Below are positions 18,498-28,108 of a stretch of DNA of 64,000 bases, piece after piece. The position numbers and the translations under genes are program-made. Positions within the stretch are counted from its first letter, which is position 1. Each line of letters opens with the position of its first letter. Origin of the DNA: JBBQWR01 sp038210495 (GTDB taxonomy: Bacteria > Planctomycetota > Planctomycetia > Pirellulales > DATAWG01); contig JBBQWR010000023.1 in assembly GCA_038210495.1 (NCBI GenBank), positions 1-64,000 of the forward strand, written 5' to 3'. The notes below the pieces were generated by a model that did not search any database, had not been told where the DNA came from, and was given only the letters and a program-made list of their open reading frames with translations.

Positions 18498-19565
18498 ATG
18501 CGCAGTTCATCGCGGAAGACTCGCGGATTTACGCTCGTTGAGCTTTTGGTGGTCATCACCATCATCGGCGTGCTCATTGCTTTGCTATTGCCGGCCGTGC
18601 AGGCCGCGCGTGAGGCAGGCCGGCGAGCCCAGTGTCTGAATAACCTGAAGCAGATCGGTCTGGCGATGACGGCTTTCGAATCGCAGCAGGGGACGTATCC
18701 GCCCGGGCTGCCCACGTGCATGCCTTCGTCGCAGTACACCAATGTATACGGGTCGACCGGGAGCAACGCATGCACGTGTTGCGGGCCAAATTGGGCCGTT
18801 CAGATACTTCCCAACATGGAAGGCAAAAACACCTACGACAACATCCTGCGTTGCTTGGATGTGAAGGGAAATGCCTGCTCGGATTGCGCCGGTACGGGCA
18901 GCAGCGGCAGCGCGTCGTGGGTTGCGACCGGTATGTTGAACCCGCCGAATTATCTTTGCCCGTCGGCCGATTTGGCGCCGGCTTTGAAAGGCGTCGGGGG
19001 AATCACCGATCTGATTGGCAAAATCAATTACGGAGTGAACTGGGGCCAATTGTACTGGGCGCCCGCCGGCGCCGCGACCTCGATCGCCGCCAAAGATGGC
19101 GGCATGTTCGATGTCGTGCCATTGTCCCCCTCCACGACGGGCCGAGCGAAGCTCGGATTCCGCAAGGGGATTCGCGCTGGCGACGTGACCGATGGTCTAT
19201 CCAATACGATGCTGGCCAGCGAACTGGTGGCTCTCCCAACGGCTACGGATGCTCGTGGAGTCTGGACCTGGGCCATCATGGGCGCCACGGCCTACTCGGC
19301 CTTTGACGTGCCCAACGCGGCGCCCAAGACCGATACGTTGCCTTTTGTGGACACGACTCTGCAACCGACGAATCCTCTTTCCGCCACACAGAGTTCGACG
19401 CCGACGGCTTGGAAAGCCGCCGCTCGAAGCGCTCACAGCGGCAACATCGTCAACGTCGCAATGGGAGACGGCTCCGTGCGAAACGCCGCGGACACGATCG
19501 ATCCCATCATCTGGAAAGCCATGTCGACCCGGGCGGGCCACGAAGTGGTCGACATGTCGCAATAG
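18498..19565 (+). CDS. DUF1559 prepilin-like protein
   Basis: Product of 355 residues. It begins MRSSSRKTRGFTLVELLVVI, a type IV prepilin-type N-terminus cleaved and methylated before the Phe after Gly, followed by a hydrophobic helix. AAREAGRRAQCLNNLKQIG is the DUF1559 signature, and VAMGDGSV near the end is the H-X(9/10)-DG motif. The start is ATG 18498 with GGAGA nearby. Large numbers of such paralogues are diagnostic of Planctomycetes; they are thought to form pseudopili or surface structures. Confidence 0.92.
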   Translation: MRSSSRKTRGFTLVELLVVITIIGVLIALLLPAVQAAREAGRRAQCLNNLKQIGLAMTAFESQQGTYPPGLPTCMPSSQYTNVYGSTGSNACTCCGPNWAVQILPNMEGKNTYDNILRCLDVKGNACSDCAGTGSSGSASWVATGMLNPPNYLCPSADLAPALKGVGGITDLIGKINYGVNWGQLYWAPAGAATSIAAKDGGMFDVVPLSPSTTGRAKLGFRKGIRAGDVTDGLSNTMLASELVALPTATDARGVWTWAIMGATAYSAFDVPNAAPKTDTLPFVDTTLQPTNPLSATQSSTPTAWKAAARSAHSGNIVNVAMGDGSVRNAADTIDPIIWKAMSTRAGHEVVDMSQ

Positions 19566-19582
19566 TTGATCTTTGGCCTCCC

Positions 19583-19850
19583 GCCGCTCAGCCGCGGTAG
19601 CGGCGTCTACGCGAGAGCGTGAGTAGCCGGGGGTGAAGCGAAGCGGACTCGTCCAGGGGACGCGAAGCGAAACCCCCGGAAGACAAAATACAGGTTGTGC
19701 CAGCCGCGTTAGCGGCGTGACAAGGTTCGTCGTGACGCCACTAACGTGGCTTGAAAAGTCGTGATAGGTGGTCCGGGGGTTCGCTTCGCTGCGCTACGTT
19801 TCACTCCCGGCTAATCACATGACGCCGCTAACGCGGCTAAGCACCTGGGA
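19583..19850. repeat. cluster of AGCCGCGTTAGCGGC repeats
   Basis: At least four variants of a short palindrome lie here: gccgcggtagcggcg (~19591), agccgcgttagcggcg (~19701), cgccactaacgtggc (~19736) and cgccgctaacgcggct (~19822). Two longer arms, gaagcgaaacccccgg (~19663) and ccgggggttcgcttcg (~19772), are inverted to one another. The block lies just upstream of the TIGR03790 gene. Confidence 0.75.
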
Positions 19851-19929
19851 CCTTATTCGATCTCCGCCCGACCGATATTTCGCATGACGTTCCGAGGCTC
19901 TCTAAATGTCGCTAACTTAACGACTCTTG

Positions 19930-20036
19930 GGTGGCCGGAGCTAGACCGAAGGGAAGCCCCGGTAGCCTGCTCTCGAAGTCGAAACCACTTTCTGGGGCTT
20001 CGGCGAGGACGCCTCCAGCCCCGGCCACCCGGAGGG
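19930..20036 (+). repeat. GAAGCCCCGG repeat family, copy 2 (long form)
   Basis: A long copy with gcccggt-like left part, tctcgaag centre and ggggcttcggcgaggacgcc right part, closely matching 35125-35195. Its last bases, cccggaggg, provide the Shine-Dalgarno of the following gene. Confidence 0.75.
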
Positions 20037-20039
20037 TCG

Positions 20040-21767
20040 TTGGCCTTTCTAAAAATCCTGGCCGCTATTGCGGCGATCGCTTGGCTCATTGCCGATTGCG
20101 GCGCCGCCCGAGCCGGCGGCGGACCCGAGAACGTGTTGCTCGTGGTCAATTCGCGCAGCCCCCAGTCGATGACGATCGCGAACCACTACGTTCGCCTCAG
20201 GCGGATTCCGACGCCGAACATTCTCTATCTCGACTGGGACGGCAGTCTCGACGCGATCGACGTCGACACGCTGCGGCAGAAAATTTTGGGACCGATCGTG
20301 CGGGCCATGGTCGAACGAGGGCTCACTTATCAAATCGACTACATCGTGTATTCGGCCGATTTTCCCACGCGAATCTCTTTCGCCAGCGATGTGCCGGCTG
20401 AGCAACGGGGCAAATTCTCGACCGATGGCTCGCTGACGGCGCTCACTTACTATTATGCCTGGACACTTGCCGGAACGCCGAATTACCTGTCGCTTACGTC
20501 GAACCACTATTTGCGGCAACCGGGACCGACGGGCGAGATCGGCGCCTCGCGTGGCTTCCGCGGTTGGTACGGCTGGAGCGACACCGGTGACCTGCTCGAA
20601 GCGGGCGGCAATCGGTATCTGCTCTCGACGATGCTCGGCGTCACCAGCGGGCGCGGCAACACGGTCGATGAAGTCCTCTCGTATCTCAAGCGAAGCGCGT
20701 CGGCCGATGGAACTCGGCCGAAAGGGACCATCTATTTCGCCGATCACGCCGACGTTCGCTCGACAACGCGCCGTCCCGGGTTTGCCGCGACGGCCGCGGC
20801 GCTCGAAAAATTGGGCATCCCGGCCCAGATCATCGCGACGACCATGCCCGAGGGGAAGCGCGACGTGCTGGGAGCGATGCTCGGTTCGGCCAATGCGCCC
20901 TGGCCACCGACGCAATGCAAAATTCGCCCGGGGGCAATCGTCGAAAATCTGACGAGCTTCGGCGGCGTGCTCGCCGCGGGCGCCGGACAAACGCCGCTGA
21001 CCGAGTTTCTCCGCTATGGCGCAGCCGGGTCGAGCGGCACGGTTACCGAGCCGTACGCAATCCAAAACAAATTTCCGCTGCCGTCGATTTTCGTGCATTA
21101 CGCGCGCGGCTGTTCCCTGGCCGAAGCTTTTTATCAATCGGTTTGGGGACCGTATCAGCTACTCATCGTCGGCGACCCGCTGTGCCGCCCTTGGGCCAGA
21201 ATCCCGAACATCCAAGTGTCGGGGGTCGAGCAAGGGGCGACCGTTCGCGGAACGTTCGAGCTCAAGCCCACCGCCGCCGCCATCGACGGCCACGCGGTCG
21301 ATCGATTCGAGCTGTTCGTCAACGGCCTGCGGGTCGCCCATTGCACCGCGGGCAATACGCTAACCGCCAACACGGCCACAATGGCCGACGGCTATTGCGA
21401 GCTGCGCGTCGTGGGAATTGAAGCAGGCCCGATCGAGACACAAGGCGAACTCGTGCTTTATCTGACCATTGACAATCACGGGCATCACGCCCAACTGCAT
21501 ATCGCCGCCGACAAGCAAACCGACGGCGCCATCATGACAATCGGCGCCTCGTCGCCCGAAATGGCGAAAATCTTGATCTTCGAGCAGAGCCGACTGTTGG
21601 GCACGATCGAAGGCGACAGCGGAGAAATCAAGGTCGAAACCAAGTCGCTCGGCTTGGGCCCAGTCGTGTTTCGGGCAGTGGCCAAGCCGGCGGACGGCGC
21701 GTCGGCAGTGCTGTCGCGGCCGTTGACGGTCGAAGTCGAGCCGGCGGATCGTAAGAAGGAGAAATGA
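20040..21767 (+). CDS. TIGR03790-family secreted protein
   Basis: Product of 575 residues. TTG 20040 is the best start: GGAGGG lies five bases upstream and a signal peptide follows (LAAIAAIAWLIADCGAARA). The core (ENVLLVVNSRSPQSMTIAN, YIVYSADFP, GTIYFADHADVRSTT) matches the TIGR03790 family, whose function is unknown. An extra ~180-residue C-terminal part looks like Ig-type beta domains. An in-frame ATG at 19884 would translate repeat DNA and is rejected. Confidence 0.8.
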   Translation: MAFLKILAAIAAIAWLIADCGAARAGGGPENVLLVVNSRSPQSMTIANHYVRLRRIPTPNILYLDWDGSLDAIDVDTLRQKILGPIVRAMVERGLTYQIDYIVYSADFPTRISFASDVPAEQRGKFSTDGSLTALTYYYAWTLAGTPNYLSLTSNHYLRQPGPTGEIGASRGFRGWYGWSDTGDLLEAGGNRYLLSTMLGVTSGRGNTVDEVLSYLKRSASADGTRPKGTIYFADHADVRSTTRRPGFAATAAALEKLGIPAQIIATTMPEGKRDVLGAMLGSANAPWPPTQCKIRPGAIVENLTSFGGVLAAGAGQTPLTEFLRYGAAGSSGTVTEPYAIQNKFPLPSIFVHYARGCSLAEAFYQSVWGPYQLLIVGDPLCRPWARIPNIQVSGVEQGATVRGTFELKPTAAAIDGHAVDRFELFVNGLRVAHCTAGNTLTANTATMADGYCELRVVGIEAGPIETQGELVLYLTIDNHGHHAQLHIAADKQTDGAIMTIGASSPEMAKILIFEQSRLLGTIEGDSGEIKVETKSLGLGPVVFRAVAKPADGASAVLSRPLTVEVEPADRKKEK

Positions 21768-21818
21768 CGAATACCGGAGATCTGAATGACGAAAGCGAAT
21801 ACGATCATCTTGGCCGCG

Positions 21819-21871
21819 TTCGCTTGCGACGCGCGATTCGCGACGCCGAAACAACTCGCGTCGCAAGCGAA
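21819..21871. repeat. 15-bp inverted repeat TTCGCTTGCGACGCG
   Basis: Arms at 21819-21833 and 21857-21871 are perfect inverses separated by 23 bp. The same core occurs near 10145. It lies between the TIGR03790 gene and tadA and could act as a terminator-like hairpin or a REP-type repeat. Confidence 0.65.
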
Positions 21872-21918
21872 GGCGTCTAACGGCGTCCCATTAAGCAATC
21901 TATCGTTCGACAATCGTC

Positions 21919-22410
21919 ATGCAAAAAGCTATGTCTCCGCTTACTTCCGAGCAACACGAGCGGTTCATGCGATTGGCGATCTCCGAAGCGCGGATCGCGC
22001 TTTCGGAAAATGAGGTCCCCGTAGGCGCCGTCATCGTCAGCGGAGAGCAGACTATCGCGGCGGCCCATAATCAGCGGGAGCAACTTCGCGATCCGACGGC
22101 GCACGCGGAAATGATCGCACTGACTCAGGCTGCCAATGCCCTGGGGAGTTGGCGACTCGAAGGCTGCACGCTGCTGGTGACGCTCGAGCCGTGCCCGATG
22201 TGCGCCGGCGCGATTGTGCAAGCCCGGATTCCCTGGGTCGTCTACGGAGCGACCGACCCCAAGGCGGGCGCGGTTCACACGCTCTATCAACTCTTGAGCG
22301 ATTGTCGGCTCAATCATCAAGCCCAGGCGGTCGGCGGCGTGCTGGCCGCCGAATGCGGAGAACTACTTTCTCGCTTCTTCCGGCAGCAGCGGCTGCTTGG
22401 GAAAAAGTAG
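21919..22410 (+). CDS. tadA: tRNA-specific adenosine deaminase TadA
   Basis: Product of 163 residues (159 from ATG 21931). It has the cytidine-deaminase-fold zinc site: HAEMIAL near residue 62 and LEPCPMCAGAIV near residue 90, plus NEVPVGAVIV. TadA converts A34 to inosine in tRNA-Arg(ACG). Length and motifs are standard. Confidence 0.95.
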   Translation: MQKAMSPLTSEQHERFMRLAISEARIALSENEVPVGAVIVSGEQTIAAAHNQREQLRDPTAHAEMIALTQAANALGSWRLEGCTLLVTLEPCPMCAGAIVQARIPWVVYGATDPKAGAVHTLYQLLSDCRLNHQAQAVGGVLAAECGELLSRFFRQQRLLGKK

Positions 22411-22457
22411 GCTGCAAAATATACGCCGCCTCGCATCGACACAAGCGAAGTCGGCCC

Positions 22458-23399
22458 TTATTTAAAGTCGCCATCGCTCAGCACGAAGTTGGCCGGTAGA
22501 TATTGCGAGACATCCTTGTTCGTCGGCGTGGGGTCGACGACCATCAGCGCCTGATAAACGCTATAGTTGACATCCTGCCGCAAGAAGATGACGTGACCAT
22601 CGCCGAAGACGACATTGACGCCGCCCGGATGATTGCTGGCCGGGCGATTGTACCGCGATGCACCGGTCGTCTGTTGCTTATCGCCGTTGATCTTTTGAGC
22701 CGCCGAGGGGCTGCTCGTCATCTCCCAGACGACGCCGGCCAGATTTTCGCCATCCGCGTCGTTGCCGACGACCCACCGCATGTTGGGATTGAGATTTTCG
22801 CTCGCGAAGATGATGGTGCTGGCCCCTTTGACTTTTTCGATGCTCTCGAGCGACTGTTTGATGACCGTGCTGGCGCCAAATTGATTGAAGCCGACGCCAT
22901 TGTAAGCGTAGTCCGGCGGATTGCTTCCGACGTTATCGGGCCGGCCGCAATTCATGGCGTACGACAAAACCGGACCGGTCATCGAGAGCGGCGGATTGCT
23001 CGGGCAGACCACAAAATCCCAGTACACGGCGGCTGCGGCTGCGTTTTGAGCCGCCGTTCCGGTCCACGCCGTCCAGAGATCGTTCTTCTCCAGAAACGGC
23101 GCCAAGGCCACGATCCAAGTCGTGCGATACGGAGAGGCGACGCTGAACGGCGCCGGCATCACATAGCCGGGAATCAGCGAACTGTTGCTCGTGCCGTAGG
23201 CTTGGAACGACTGCCCGACGCCGTGAAGATTGTTGGCGCAATTGATTCGCCGGGCGGCTTCGCGGGCCGCGTTCACCGCGGGCAGAAGCAGGGCCATGAG
23301 CATGCCGATGATGGTAATCACCACCAACAACTCGACCAGCGTAAACGCGGAACGTCCGCGACGGATAGACGTGGAACGAGAGCCTAAAGTACGCGACAT
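22458..23399 (-). CDS. DUF1559 prepilin-like protein
   Basis: Product of 313 residues. RRGRSAFTLVELLVVITIIG is the prepilin N-terminus, AAREAARRINCANNLHGVG the DUF1559 signature, and HPGGVNVVFGDG the H-X9-DG motif. AGGA lies about ten bases upstream of ATG 23399. It is on the same strand as, and 153 bp downstream of, the protease/autotransporter-like gene. It is a paralogue of the gene at 18498. Confidence 0.92.
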   Translation of the reverse strand: MSRTLGSRSTSIRRGRSAFTLVELLVVITIIGMLMALLLPAVNAAREAARRINCANNLHGVGQSFQAYGTSNSSLIPGYVMPAPFSVASPYRTTWIVALAPFLEKNDLWTAWTGTAAQNAAAAAVYWDFVVCPSNPPLSMTGPVLSYAMNCGRPDNVGSNPPDYAYNGVGFNQFGASTVIKQSLESIEKVKGASTIIFASENLNPNMRWVVGNDADGENLAGVVWEMTSSPSAAQKINGDKQQTTGASRYNRPASNHPGGVNVVFGDGHVIFLRQDVNYSVYQALMVVDPTPTNKDVSQYLPANFVLSDGDFK

Positions 23400-23552
23400 C
23401 GCAGTGAATCCTCTCTGCAGTGCGCCGGAGAACCCGGCGTGGTGAACGGCCCCTGGAGAAGGGATTCCTTCGAGCCCAAAAGCCCGGCGGATTACCTCTT
23501 CACAGGTATTTTGCCAGATCGAATTGAATTCGTCCAGCTAATTCGAGAAAAG

Positions 23553-26456
23553 TTAGGCCGGCGGCAAATGGGCCCTGAAGGAACCCGTGAAAAATCGCCG
23601 TGCTGGGCGGGCAGCAAAAATCAAACAAGCCATCCCGAGCAGAACGATCGTCGACGGTTCGGGCGCGACGCTGAAATTCGGCTGGAGGGATAAGCCACCC
23701 TGACCGAGGCTTGCCGCGCCGTTTTGAGTCGATGAATTCCCTCCGCTGGCTAAACCGGTTGCGCCGCTGCCCAACATGACATTTCCGGCGGTCGTCGTCG
23801 ACACGGCGAAATCCGCGAAGGGAACATTCGCGGAACTTGCGGCGACTGCGGACAACGGGGATGTCACGGCAGACCGGCTCAACAGCAGGGGCTGTAGATT
23901 TGCGTTCGCCGCCGAGATCGTAGCGGCGATGGAGCCACCACCGCCGAACGTCGCGCTCGCTGCATCCAGCGCAATACCGTTGCCCGCGCTATTGGTGGCG
24001 CGGAGCGAAAACACACCGCCTTGGCCGATGACCAACGAATTTTGGGTGATGCTGGTAGCCGTGAGCGATGCGCCTGCGGCGAGTTGGGTCGTGCCGCTGC
24101 CGGTGATTTGGCCGACCTGCTGATTCGTTCCGGAGACGAGCACTCCCGCGGCGGCCGTGCTGGCGTTATTTATGCCGGCGTAATTACCGCTGCCGGACAA
24201 CGCGGAAACCGTCCCGGCCAACTCCAGTGTCGCGGCGTTGGCTACGGAGACCGTGACCCCCGAAGAACCGATGGTCGCCATGCCGGAGTTAACGTTGAAC
24301 ATGAGCGTGCCAGTGTTGACGGTCAACGCACTGCCGGCATTCAGGGTCGGCGCGCCGTCCAATTCCAAAGTGCCGACGCCCGATTTCGTGAAATTGCCCG
24401 AGTCGATTAGATTCCCGCCAAACACGCCGCCGCTCGTTTGATTATCGACGAGCGTCACGCCACCGGCGATGTTGACAAGCGCCGCTCCGTTTCCGGTTAC
24501 CGCGCCGGACAACCCGCCGATCGTTTGGTTCGAATTCAAGATGACTGAACTGGTCACGCCGCTGGCCGCGTTGATCGTTAATCCGCCGGTAATATTCCCC
24601 AGCGTGCCGGCGCCGCTGACCGTGACTGTGCCGCTGTTAACGGTTGTCCCGCCCGCGTACGAATTGGCGACGGAAAGATTGAGTCCACCAGTTCCTGACA
24701 TCGTCACCGAGCCGTTGCCGCTGATCGCGCCTGTGATAGATGTGTTGCCCGCGCCGGCGAACGTAAGTGGGAGCCCTGTTGCCGTATTTGGCAGCGTGGT
24801 CGAGATGCCCCCAGACAGCGTGAGCGTGGCGCCCGCCGTCGTCGAGCCGATCGTAGCGCCGCCCGCGGCGAGCGAGATCGAACCCGAAAAAGAGTTGGCG
24901 CCGCTGACGCTTCGTAGCGAGCCGCCCGGATTGGATGCCAACCCAGTTCCCGCCAAGGTCAAGGGCAGAGGGCCGATCGAGACACCTCCTTGCAATTCAA
25001 GCGCGGCGCCGGGGCTGACATTGACCAAGGACGCGGTTCCCAAGCCGCTCGAATTCTGTACGTTGATTCGCCCGGCGTTGATCATCACTTGGCTCGTGAA
25101 CGAATTGGCGCCGGCAAGCGTCACCATTGCGGTCCCGTTTTTGACGATTCCCGTCGAGCCGGTGATTCCAAGTGTATTCCCGGCCGCGTCGCTGAACGAG
25201 TAGTTCACCAAACTGTTGTTGAACGTGACGGAGGCCGGCGAGACGCCGCTCGCCGGCCCGATGACGATTGAGGCGTTCGTGATCGGGGCCCCAGTAATGG
25301 GAATGGTGTCGTCGAATTCGGCGCTGGTCACATTGTGATAACTGACGGGAGTGACGCCGCTCATCCAATTCAAGCTCAGCGATGAGGTATCCCACGAGCT
25401 GCTGGATTGTCCCGTCCAAGGAAGCGGCGTGATGACATCGAGAATCGTCGAGCGGTAATTCGATAGATTAGCGATATAGGTCGACTCGCCATAAAGGGCA
25501 TAAGCATTTGCATTGCCCGGGTAGCTATTAATGGCCAGCATGACTCCCGACAGCGTCCATGATCCGGCGCTTCCCGAAAACACGGCGCCGCCAGAATCTC
25601 CGTTCGATGCTTGGGCTTCGGAGGCCACGTTCGGCTGGCCATTTGAGTACGTGGGATCGTTAAACGTCGTGTAAAAGGCTTTTGTGTTGTAGGTGCTATT
25701 GTTGTACTGATATGTGGCGATTGCTCCCGTTTGGGTGATTGAATTCTGTCCCCACCGTATAGTTTGATTGGGAGAACTGTCACCGAAGCCAGCAGCTTGG
25801 AACGTGCCTGTCGTGAAGTTGCTGCTATCCACGGCCGGCAGAGGATCGACCGGCGGATTTGGCGCCGTCGGTTGCGACGCCCCGAGGGTCACTGTGGCCG
25901 TGCCGCCGCCGACATTCACGGCGACGTTCGGAAAATAGACCGGGCCTGTCGTCGTTCGCCCGTTCCCTACCATGATGACGGTTGAATTGAACGCCGGCGG
26001 GGAACTGGCGATTGCGAGCGACGACAGACCAGGATCGGCGTCGAGGCTGACAAGTCGAAGGTCGGCCACGGTTCCGGCGAGGCTACCGCTATTTGCAAAT
26101 ACGGAATCGACGGAATTCATGATGGGGTAGGTGGCGCTCGACGTTCCGCCATTGATTAGGAACGTCGGCTGCCGCCCCGACGTATTGACATGATCCGCAG
26201 TCAGTGCCCATCGGTTTCCCAGGTAAACGATTGACCCGCCGGCGAGAATCCCGACATGATAGAATCCCGGATCATTACCGGAGCCCACTGGCGGCGTCGT
26301 ATTGCCCGTCCCATTGCCGTTGGTGGAGTCACCGACAACGACCACGGCGGGAGCAATGCCCGATGAACTCAACCAGATCGAGAGCGCGACTATCGCGGTT
26401 TGCCAAGACAGTGGCTTATAGCTGCAGCGTTGCGATCGGATCATTGGCAAATACAA
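23553..26456 (-). CDS. Trypsin-like protease with autotransporter-type repeats and PEP-CTERM anchor
   Basis: Product of 967 residues (963 from an in-frame ATG at 26444). After a signal peptide comes a chymotrypsin-like fold with a readable triad: His in RWALTADHV, Asp in ADLRLVSLD and Ser in SNGDSGGAVF. About 500 residues of Gly/Ser/Thr-rich autotransporter-associated beta-strand repeats follow (SYAGGTTVNSGTVTVSGAG). The C-terminus is APEPSTIVLLGMACLIFA then RPARR, a PEP-CTERM sorting signal of the exosortase system. It is likely exported, anchored and proteolytic at the cell surface; the substrate is unknown. Confidence 0.85.
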   Translation of the reverse strand: MYLPMIRSQRCSYKPLSWQTAIVALSIWLSSSGIAPAVVVVGDSTNGNGTGNTTPPVGSGNDPGFYHVGILAGGSIVYLGNRWALTADHVNTSGRQPTFLINGGTSSATYPIMNSVDSVFANSGSLAGTVADLRLVSLDADPGLSSLAIASSPPAFNSTVIMVGNGRTTTGPVYFPNVAVNVGGGTATVTLGASQPTAPNPPVDPLPAVDSSNFTTGTFQAAGFGDSSPNQTIRWGQNSITQTGAIATYQYNNSTYNTKAFYTTFNDPTYSNGQPNVASEAQASNGDSGGAVFSGSAGSWTLSGVMLAINSYPGNANAYALYGESTYIANLSNYRSTILDVITPLPWTGQSSSSWDTSSLSLNWMSGVTPVSYHNVTSAEFDDTIPITGAPITNASIVIGPASGVSPASVTFNNSLVNYSFSDAAGNTLGITGSTGIVKNGTAMVTLAGANSFTSQVMINAGRINVQNSSGLGTASLVNVSPGAALELQGGVSIGPLPLTLAGTGLASNPGGSLRSVSGANSFSGSISLAAGGATIGSTTAGATLTLSGGISTTLPNTATGLPLTFAGAGNTSITGAISGNGSVTMSGTGGLNLSVANSYAGGTTVNSGTVTVSGAGTLGNITGGLTINAASGVTSSVILNSNQTIGGLSGAVTGNGAALVNIAGGVTLVDNQTSGGVFGGNLIDSGNFTKSGVGTLELDGAPTLNAGSALTVNTGTLMFNVNSGMATIGSSGVTVSVANAATLELAGTVSALSGSGNYAGINNASTAAAGVLVSGTNQQVGQITGSGTTQLAAGASLTATSITQNSLVIGQGGVFSLRATNSAGNGIALDAASATFGGGGSIAATISAANANLQPLLLSRSAVTSPLSAVAASSANVPFADFAVSTTTAGNVMLGSGATGLASGGNSSTQNGAASLGQGGLSLQPNFSVAPEPSTIVLLGMACLIFAARPARRFFTGSFRAHLPPA

Positions 26457-26812
26457 ACTGGCAAGATGACGGCCGAAATGGGCGCACGCGACGAGACCTA
26501 AGCGGCCGAATCGTAGTCAATCCGGAGCCGAATCAAGAGAAATCAACCGCAAAAGACATGAGCGAACGAAGATGAGCAATACGTCAACTCAATATCTAAT
26601 CTTAATCGGAGTTGCGCTTTCGCACAAAACAATTTTTTCAGTTGGGGTCAAAAACACAAGCCGGCTGACATCAAATCAATTGATTGAAATGTGGGGTCGG
26701 ACGCGGAACTCTCTGGCGGCGGCGACCCAAATTCCTCTACAATCGCCAAGTATCGGCCCTCTTGACCCCTGCCGATTTGTGATTCCGTTGAGTTCCTTCA
26801 CGGAGACGCCCA
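26457..26812. other. intergenic, no gene seen
   Basis: About 356 bp between divergent genes. It contains no convincing coding frame; one AT-richer patch lies around 26620-26690. I see no named site. Confidence 0.5.
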
Positions 26813-28063
26813 ATGTTCAAAATGCGTGACTTTCGGAAACTTTGCTGGCTTGGACTCTTGGGAATCGGGCTATGGCTCTGTCTCGCGCCACAGGGCCGAG
26901 CCGAGGTCATCGCCCGCTGCGGCCAGGGCTGGCTCGAAAAGATTGACGGCTATCCGGTCCTGCATCTCAAGGGGACGCCCTGGGAGATGGGCTACCAGCA
27001 TGGCGCCCTGCTTAAGGACTCGGTTCGCGAGAATATGCACAATATTCTTGAGGTCGAGGGAAACGCCAACGTCAAGGTGGGCCCGATCACGATCAAGCCC
27101 CGATGGTTGATGGATGCCGTGCCCGAGATCCAGCGCCCCTTCGTGCCGACCAAGTATTTCGACGAACTGGCCGGTCTCGCCGCCGGCAGCGGGCTCGATA
27201 AGCAAGACGTCATTGCCGGCAATTTCGTCCCGGAGTTGTTTCACTGCTCAGGGTTCGCGATCATGAATTCGGCGACCACTGACGGCACGTTGTATCACGG
27301 TAGGGTGCTCGATTATGCGATCCGCTGGCATCTGCAAGATCATGCGGTGCTGATGGTCACCGAGCCGGAAGGCGGAATTTCCTTCGTGAACGTGACGTAT
27401 GCGGGCTTCATCGGCTCGGTAACCGGCATGAATGCCCATCACGTATCGATCGGCGAAATGGGGGGGGGCGGCTTAGGGCATTGGCAAGGGATGCCAATGG
27501 CCCTGCTGGTGCGCGAGGCGCTGGAAAAGGCCGACGATTTGGAGGCCGCGATAGCCGTCTTTCGCGATCATCCGCGAACTTGCCAATACTTTTATGTGAT
27601 CGCCGATGGCAACACGAATCGCGCCGTGGGCGTGCAGGCCACCTGGGAATCGCTCCGCACGGTCAAGCCGGGCGAAAGCGACCCGCTGCTGCCCAAGCCC
27701 GTGAAAGACTGCGTGCTGCTGTCCGCCGGCAAGCGTTACGATGAGCTCGTGCGCCGGGCCAGCGAGGGGCATGGAAAGTTCGACGCCGAATCGGCGCGGC
27801 GCCTAATGGACTGCCCGGTCGCCATGAAGTCGAACCTGCACGATGTGCTTTTCGCGCCGGCCAGCACAAAACTGTGGGTCGCCAACGCCACGGCCGATTG
27901 CAAGCCGGCCGCCGAGCAACCGTATCACGCCTTCCAACTATCCGAGCTGCTCAAGCGCAAACCCGATCCGGCCACGCCCGAGATTCCGCTCGTGAAACGC
28001 AGCGAAACGTCCGCCAAGACGGCTCGCGCGGATGTGTCTCTGGAAATTCCGAGCAAGAAATAA
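26813..28063 (+). CDS. Secreted C45-type (acyltransferase / Ntn) hydrolase
   Basis: Product of 416 residues with a signal peptide (LGLLGIGLWLCLAPQGRA). LHLKGTPWEMGYQHGALLKD is the opening motif of the C45 family (isopenicillin N acyltransferase-like). HCSGFAIMN near residue 144 presents the Cys expected to become the N-terminal nucleophile after autocleavage, and the remainder (YHGRVLDYAI) fits the fold. Members hydrolyse amide bonds; the substrate is unknown. GGAG precedes the ATG. Confidence 0.82.
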   Translation: MFKMRDFRKLCWLGLLGIGLWLCLAPQGRAEVIARCGQGWLEKIDGYPVLHLKGTPWEMGYQHGALLKDSVRENMHNILEVEGNANVKVGPITIKPRWLMDAVPEIQRPFVPTKYFDELAGLAAGSGLDKQDVIAGNFVPELFHCSGFAIMNSATTDGTLYHGRVLDYAIRWHLQDHAVLMVTEPEGGISFVNVTYAGFIGSVTGMNAHHVSIGEMGGGGLGHWQGMPMALLVREALEKADDLEAAIAVFRDHPRTCQYFYVIADGNTNRAVGVQATWESLRTVKPGESDPLLPKPVKDCVLLSAGKRYDELVRRASEGHGKFDAESARRLMDCPVAMKSNLHDVLFAPASTKLWVANATADCKPAAEQPYHAFQLSELLKRKPDPATPEIPLVKRSETSAKTARADVSLEIPSKK

Positions 28064-28108
28064 CAATTACGTTAAGCATGTATCCGTCACGCTTCACGCT
28101 CCACGCCT

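Noticed and set aside
19884..20039. ATG start of the TIGR03790 gene
   Set aside because: The first 52 codons are a repeat copy; the signal peptide and GGAGGG point to TTG 20040.
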